A DNA stretch of 64,000 nucleotides, taken from contig CM082580.2 in NCBI GenBank assembly GCA_040954595.2, forward strand, positions 3,224,001 through 3,288,000, read 5' to 3'. Of the stretch, positions 60,001 to 64,000 are shown in pieces. A program made the position numbers and the translations under genes. Below the pieces are notes generated by a model. The model did no database searches. It worked only from the letters and a program-made list of their open reading frames with translations, and was not told the DNA's origin. Position 1 is the first letter of the stretch. The number at the start of each line of letters is the position of its first letter. The stretch is from Balanoglossus misakiensis (lineage: Eukaryota > Hemichordata).

Positions 60001-61602
60001 GATTAGATAATTACATACTACAGATCTAAGATTATGGTGCCAACTGATCCAATAAGCTCCCCCTCGTATGACACAACCTCACAGTGGAATAAACAATGAC
60101 GTCAACTTCAACCAGACATTTCATTGTGCACATGAACAATATTACACATACTTTGATGATGATGAGATCACATCTGAGTTCAGGTATTGCTTGCACAGAA
60201 TGGAAAGGACTATATATTCTCATTTCACCCTTATTGATCCCATGCCCCATTGAATTTCTCATGCAGACAAGATGATGGATATGCTGAAAATCATTCAAAA
60301 GTTTAAAGCTCCCATGTTTCCAATCTTATTACTTTTGTCTTCAGGCTAACTTTATGTAAATTGTATGTAAATGAATGATGCAGTGAAAACACTTCATCTG
60401 TGCAAATTAATCAAAGTGATATCTGTACGTTTCATAAGCTAAATATAACAACTACTGTATGCATTTTATATCTAGGTTTATACACAAAATACAACTCTGT
60501 AGGACGAGGCCTCGGTGAATGACGGCTTATGTTGGGTCACATAAAGGTCACAGCAAGTTACAGTATTTGTGACATGATTCCACTTTTATGTATAAAATAA
60601 ATAATTGTGATACAACTTGTACAAAATGAAACCTTTCACTAAGATTCAAACATTGTTCTGAGATGCCTGGAATAAGCACAGATGCAACTTTTTAAGGTTT
60701 TGCCAGGCAAATTCTCGAGCTTCAGTACAGTGTCCTATAAACGCTGACAGTGACAGTATTATTTGGTTTGTTCCATATGTTCCCATGTTTTTTCACTATA
60801 GAATCATTGACCGGTACATCCCATTGAATGAAACCGGAAGGAATCGATGAGAAAAACAAAAAGGCCACGTAGCATTAAATCGATCGCGACTGCAGTGTTC
60901 TAGTGGAATATAAATAATTAATGTTCGTATGCTGGAGAGTATTTTTGTTTGTTTACAATTCAGTATCCATTTGTCGGGTGCATATACATATAGAGTTTTA
61001 AAAAAAGGGCATCGATGAATTCGTACGACGGCGATTCAGTAAAATTCCACACGTAAGTTAAGCCACGTACCAGTCCACCACTGAAATAATGCATTTTACA
61101 ATCAAATCTCTATGGAAACAGTGCAAGTGCACTTGGTTATTGCTGCAGGCTACGTCCCTCACATACCTCCGTTGTTCTGATGTCGAAAAACATTTCGTCA
61201 ATTTCATTCTATTCCTCTAAACAATTTAAACTCTTCCTCTTTTGGAGTGCATAAAAAAAAAATTATATAAAACGAGAATCAGATCAAAACTGCGAGTCAG
61301 TGATTTTAATGGTTTGGTGTTTTTCGTCTCCACTGGTCCCAACCGTGATGTCTGGTATAAAAACCGTGCTATGGCTGAATCGCCAATAATTAATTGCACC
61401 AACATCCCCGAATTCGCTCAAACAACATAAGGTGTACACTTACTATTTTATGATGAAGTGCCTGTAGTTCTTTCTCTGTGATTTTCCTGTGGTCCTTTAC
61501 ACTCCGCTCCTGTTTCTCTTGGCGATACTGGTTGTAGCGGTAGACCAGGTAGAGCCCTGGGATTGCGAATAACACCAATGGCTTCATCAATTTCGAGCTC
61601 AT
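45018..61602 (-). CDS. Small membrane-anchored RING-finger protein, three exons
   Basis: Coding exons on the minus strand are 61602-61444, 47182-47120 and 45206-45018. All junctions are phase 0 with good GT/AG borders (ATA/GTAAGT, CTACAG/GAG, GAG/GTGAGA, TTCACAG/TGT), giving 136 residues plus stop. Residues 7-21 are hydrophobic (LVLFAIPGLYLVY) and fit an N-terminal membrane anchor. Residues 22-74 are charged and look helical. The last 62 residues hold a C3HC4-type RING, CVVC at the start, CGHKVVCRKC in the middle and CVIC at the end, followed by a short basic tail. RING domains usually recruit a ubiquitin-charged E2, so a small organelle- or ER-membrane E3 ligase is likely. I do not recognise the family name. 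An extra exon inside the 14-kb first intron cannot be excluded. Confidence 0.75.
45207..47119 (-). other. Second intron of the RING gene
   Basis: 1.9 kb, AT-rich. No further exon or repeat family recognised. Confidence 0.6.
47318..47529. mobile_element. MITE family A, full copy
   Basis: It begins TACTGTAAAACATG and ends CATGTTTTACAGTA, and is close to the 18587 copy in reverse orientation. It lies in the long first intron of the minus-strand RING gene, about 135 bp upstream of its second exon. Confidence 0.85.
47906..48117. mobile_element. MITE family A, full copy
   Basis: It begins TACTGTAAAACATG and ends AATGTTTTACAGTA, with the shared GGCCTCTCTCGATAT block. It is only about 380 bp from the copy at 47318 and in the opposite internal orientation, so a transcript of this intron could pair over both. 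Confidence 0.85.
52893..52985. repeat. Dispersed repeat family H, copy 1
   Basis: It begins ATAGAATCTCACACTCCC and shares this block with 58448. The downstream part has GTCACACACAAG and GTGTGGGA motifs. Confidence 0.5.
55397..55432 (+). repeat. TG microsatellite
   Basis: Interrupted TG dinucleotide tract. Confidence 0.9.
56282..56355. repeat. MITE family A, left-end fragment
   Basis: The first about 70 bp match (TACTGTAAAACATG, TTTTCGCGAGC, GCGTGAAAGTAAAA), and then the sequence becomes unrelated. The element is truncated. Confidence 0.75.
58448..58735. repeat. Dispersed repeat family H, copy 2
   Basis: It begins with the same ATAGAATCTCACACTCCC block, contains CACACTCTGATCCCACACTCCC, and ends in the inverse-like GGAGTGTGAGAATAAG, suggesting an imperfect foldback element of about 290 bp. 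Confidence 0.5.
59805..59890 (+). repeat. Tetranucleotide microsatellite
   Basis: Degenerate TATC/TCTG units followed by ATCA/ATCG units. Confidence 0.8.
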
Positions 61603-61760
61603 AACAACATTAACACATCAGAGAGAATTGTCCTTCGGTTACCATCGGTCTGCTTATTATACAACGGTAGAATTTTACTTGGGCGATGATGGTTGGTAGC
61701 GATCGATCTCCTCCAAGCTGGCTGCTCTGATCACACTCAATGCAACTCGGTCTGTATTTA

Positions 61761-61830
61761 CGGAAGTGCTGTGCACACACGTATGTGCAGTTCTCGCCGA
61801 TGCAAAATCTCGTTTGAACTATCGCGAGAT
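61761..61830 (-). promoter_or_regulatory. Probable promoter of the RING gene
   Basis: About 160-230 bp upstream of the ATG at 61602 are CGGAAGTG (ETS type) at 61761-61768 and ATCGCGAGAT at 61821-61830, like the TCTCGCGAGA element of TATA-less promoters. No TATA box seen. Confidence 0.4.
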
Positions 61831-62749
61831 CTAGATTAAGCTTTCGATCGAATCAACAGGTGGCTAGGTATACTAGTATATTACCAACGTTTGAGTGGCT
61901 AATTTTTCTTATTTTATATTGATGTGTGATGAATAGCCCCATGTGTATCCTCAGAAGTCACATTTTGATAATCAATGAATGTAAAAAGATCGTGATCAGC
62001 TCCTTAGTCTGTCGTAGCGGAATTTTAAACCATCAGTGCCAAAGGCAGGCGATACGATCGCTTCGGGATGGTCGCGATGGGGCTGTGTCGTGAATTATTT
62101 TATCCGCCTGCTATGTAGTTGTTTTGTTGTTGTTTTATTGGGGGATTCCTAAAAATATTTCAACAACTCATGGTGTCACACGATCAATGCTTTTTTTTTC
62201 AAATGTTGTTTAGAATAAAAGGCATTGATATCACAATGCCCCGGTCCCGGGGCATTATGAGCACATAAAACTTTTGAATGGAAATTGTTTCCTAATTCTG
62301 TGTATCTTCTCCATCCTAACAATCGCTGTGTTGAGTGACTGTGTACAATCATGGCTCCATGGTACAAATGTAAAGGCAAAGTGGTCATGTCAGGGCCAGA
62401 AATGTTTCAACGAAAAGGCGCCCTCAAGTGTCGTTTTGCTGCAGGAGTGGAAGTGAAATTTTTTTTGCGCCTACGGCTTATAGGCCTACAGAGTTTCTGA
62501 TATTGCAAAACACACCTGGTCAGCTAAACTGGTTGAAAACCAAAGCTTACCGACTTTCAAACTTTGCGAAATCTTTAATCACCACAACTAGTACAAACAA
62601 TTCATGTTGATCTTTTATATGTTTTAACTTTTTTTCACTGCAAAATTAAACCTGAGTAATCGATTAATAGAGAATGTTACTGTATTGTCTGTTTTATAAT
62701 TACTGCATATGGGCGGTGGCCTTGAAAAATAGTAATAAAGTATTGTTGT
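61831..62749. other. Intergenic DNA upstream of the RING gene
   Basis: No supported gene or named repeat. Short ORFs lack splice or homology support. Confidence 0.5.
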
Positions 62750-63188
62750 TACAGCCGAAATTATGAAAGGTCGCCGATTCAATATGTGATCTAGACGTCC
62801 TGTGTGCACTGAACACACGATGTGTTTATCTAACACAAACAACAGAACCTCTCATAAAAGAGATGCGGTATCATTAGACTAATTACAGATGGTAGTCTGG
62901 AAACACGCTCCCCCTCAGAGAGAGTTGTTTACTTGGGTACACTCTCAACATAAAGCGTATACACTTTGAGATTAAACTTTGACATCCGTGTTACAAGAGA
63001 ATAAAGTTTCAAATACATGACCATGGGGGGCGTGTTTCCAGACTACCATCTGTAATTAGTCTAATGATACCGCATCTCATTTATGAGAGGTTCTGTTGTT
63101 TGTGTTAGATAAACACATCGTGTGTTCAGTGCACACAGGACGTCTAGATCACATATTGAATCGGCGACCTTTCATAATTTCGGCTGTA
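62750..63188. mobile_element. Foldback element with arms of about 165 bp
   Basis: Arm 62750-62914 and arm 63025-63188 are near-perfect reverse complements around a loop of about 110 bp. The tips read TACAGCCGAAATTATG and CATAATTTCGGCTGTA. With TA as target duplication the inverted repeat starts CAG, as in Tc1/mariner-type elements. No coding capacity. Confidence 0.9.
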
Positions 63189-63547
63189 TATGCGGATCAG
63201 TAGTCTGGCCTATGGAAATCCGACTTGTTCAGCGGGGCTGATGTAGGCCTAACCCTCTCACGAGTGACAAAAAGTGGAGAGAGTAATAATGTCGTACACG
63301 AGTACGAGCGCTTTTTTTTCCTCAAGTTATGTGGGCTAGTTGCTGGCATGGGCCCGGAATTCAGTAAAATCTTAACACTCCATAGGCCATACGTTTAAAA
63401 CAATTTGCTCGGTCCAATGAGTTTATGTCGAAATGGAAATACTATTCTTAAAATAATTTTCTTAACGTGTTTCACAAACGGGCCAAACGCTAAAACCGTT
63501 TATCTAAAAACAGGAACGATGACAAATTTTGTTTCTTTGTAACGAGA

Positions 63548-63960
63548 GTGATGGAACACTTCGATGATTTCTATCTGCCCGGATTCTCAGAAGAAACGTC
63601 ACCAAAGGAGGGCGCACTATGTCCTGCATACAGAAAAAATAACCAGTTCTGGACGAGAGTAAAGTGGAAAGTGGGTGGATATTATGGTCATCAAAATATA
63701 AATAAAATGTGGCATGACCATTTTGCTGGCCCTTTGTCTTTTGTTAATGACAATTTTAATGAAACTCGTGTTATCCCCATTGTCATAGGTTAAACTGGTG
63801 ATGTAACATTTGTTGGGAATTATCGCCCTATGCCATTTCTAAACTTTATGAAACTTTGCGGCTTCATAGATGCGAAAATGTCTTGGAACGAGTGACCACC
63901 AATTTGGCTTCAAAACTGGCCGTTCAACTGACGTGCGTTTTTTTTTATTCTGAAACGTCA
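63548..63960 (+). pseudogene. Degenerate LINE (non-LTR retrotransposon) fragment
   Basis: A frame from 63548 to 63793 carries a pre-reverse-transcriptase segment (KMWHDHFAG). After its stop, reverse-transcriptase motifs continue in other frames: NYRPM, then SKLYE, then HQFGFKTGRSTD. The frame changes and stops show a dead copy, with 5' and 3' ends missing or outside the window. LINE reverse transcriptases prime on nicked target DNA. The clade is not determined, though the motifs fit jockey/I/RTE-like animal LINEs. Confidence 0.75.
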
Positions 63961-64000
63961 CAGCAGCCCGGTTTTCTTTTGACGACAGCTGTCAGGATGG

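Larger units (their letters stand above)
47183..61443 (-). other. First intron of the RING gene (14.3 kb)
   Basis: No supported coding exon seen on either strand. It contains two full family A MITEs and one fragment, a TG repeat at about 55397-55432, a tetranucleotide tract at 59805-59890, and related ATAGAATCTCACACTCCC repeats at 52893 and 58448. Confidence 0.55.

Overview
The window is animal nuclear DNA: AT-rich, with intron-bearing genes, GT-AG introns of a few hundred bases to many kilobases, long non-coding stretches, dispersed inverted-repeat elements, and a complete LTR retrotransposon. The repeat content and the extracellular leucine-rich-repeat receptor fit an invertebrate, perhaps a marine deuterostome or lophotrochozoan. 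The species cannot be fixed from the sequence alone.

Layout. (1) 1-1152, minus: the N-terminal part of an intronless Toll-like/LRR receptor that runs off the left edge. (2) 2637-20655, plus: the last 22 coding exons of TRRAP, the giant pseudokinase scaffold of the SAGA and NuA4/TIP60 acetyltransferase complexes. They join in frame into 1165 codons covering FAT, pseudokinase and FATC, followed by a 3' UTR of about 1.3 kb. The introns carry several MITE-like repeats. (3) 23588-29252, plus: a seven-exon gene whose exons join exactly into a predicted 1280-residue protein. It has an N-terminal Cys-rich module, a region resembling the transposon-linked DUF6589 family, a RING-like zinc site, a low-complexity linker and a C-terminal Cys...D-x-H domain resembling a papain-like/deubiquitinase fold. 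This is the most unusual gene in the window. (4) 30335-38074, plus: a Ty3/gypsy-class retrotransposon with LTRs that look identical over 766 bp, a primer-binding site, intact gag and pol frames, and a textbook -1 frameshift signal (TTTAAAC, 8-nt spacer, stem-loop with a possible pseudoknot) at the gag stop. (5) 45018-61602, minus: a three-exon gene for a predicted 136-residue membrane-anchored RING protein, with a 14-kb first intron. (6) 63548 to the right edge: a frame-broken LINE reverse-transcriptase fragment.

The rest is intronic or intergenic DNA rich in short inverted-repeat elements: a TA-flanked family with CTGTAAAAC ends (eight copies or fragments), two TTAA-flanked families, a repeat carrying a YY1-type motif, a 165-bp-arm foldback element, and microsatellites. 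There is no operon-like organisation. TRRAP is a housekeeping chromatin gene, the receptor is an immune-type surface protein, and the RING gene and the chimeric gene both point to ubiquitin-related chemistry. Nothing shows that they act together. I recognised no tRNA, rRNA or CRISPR.
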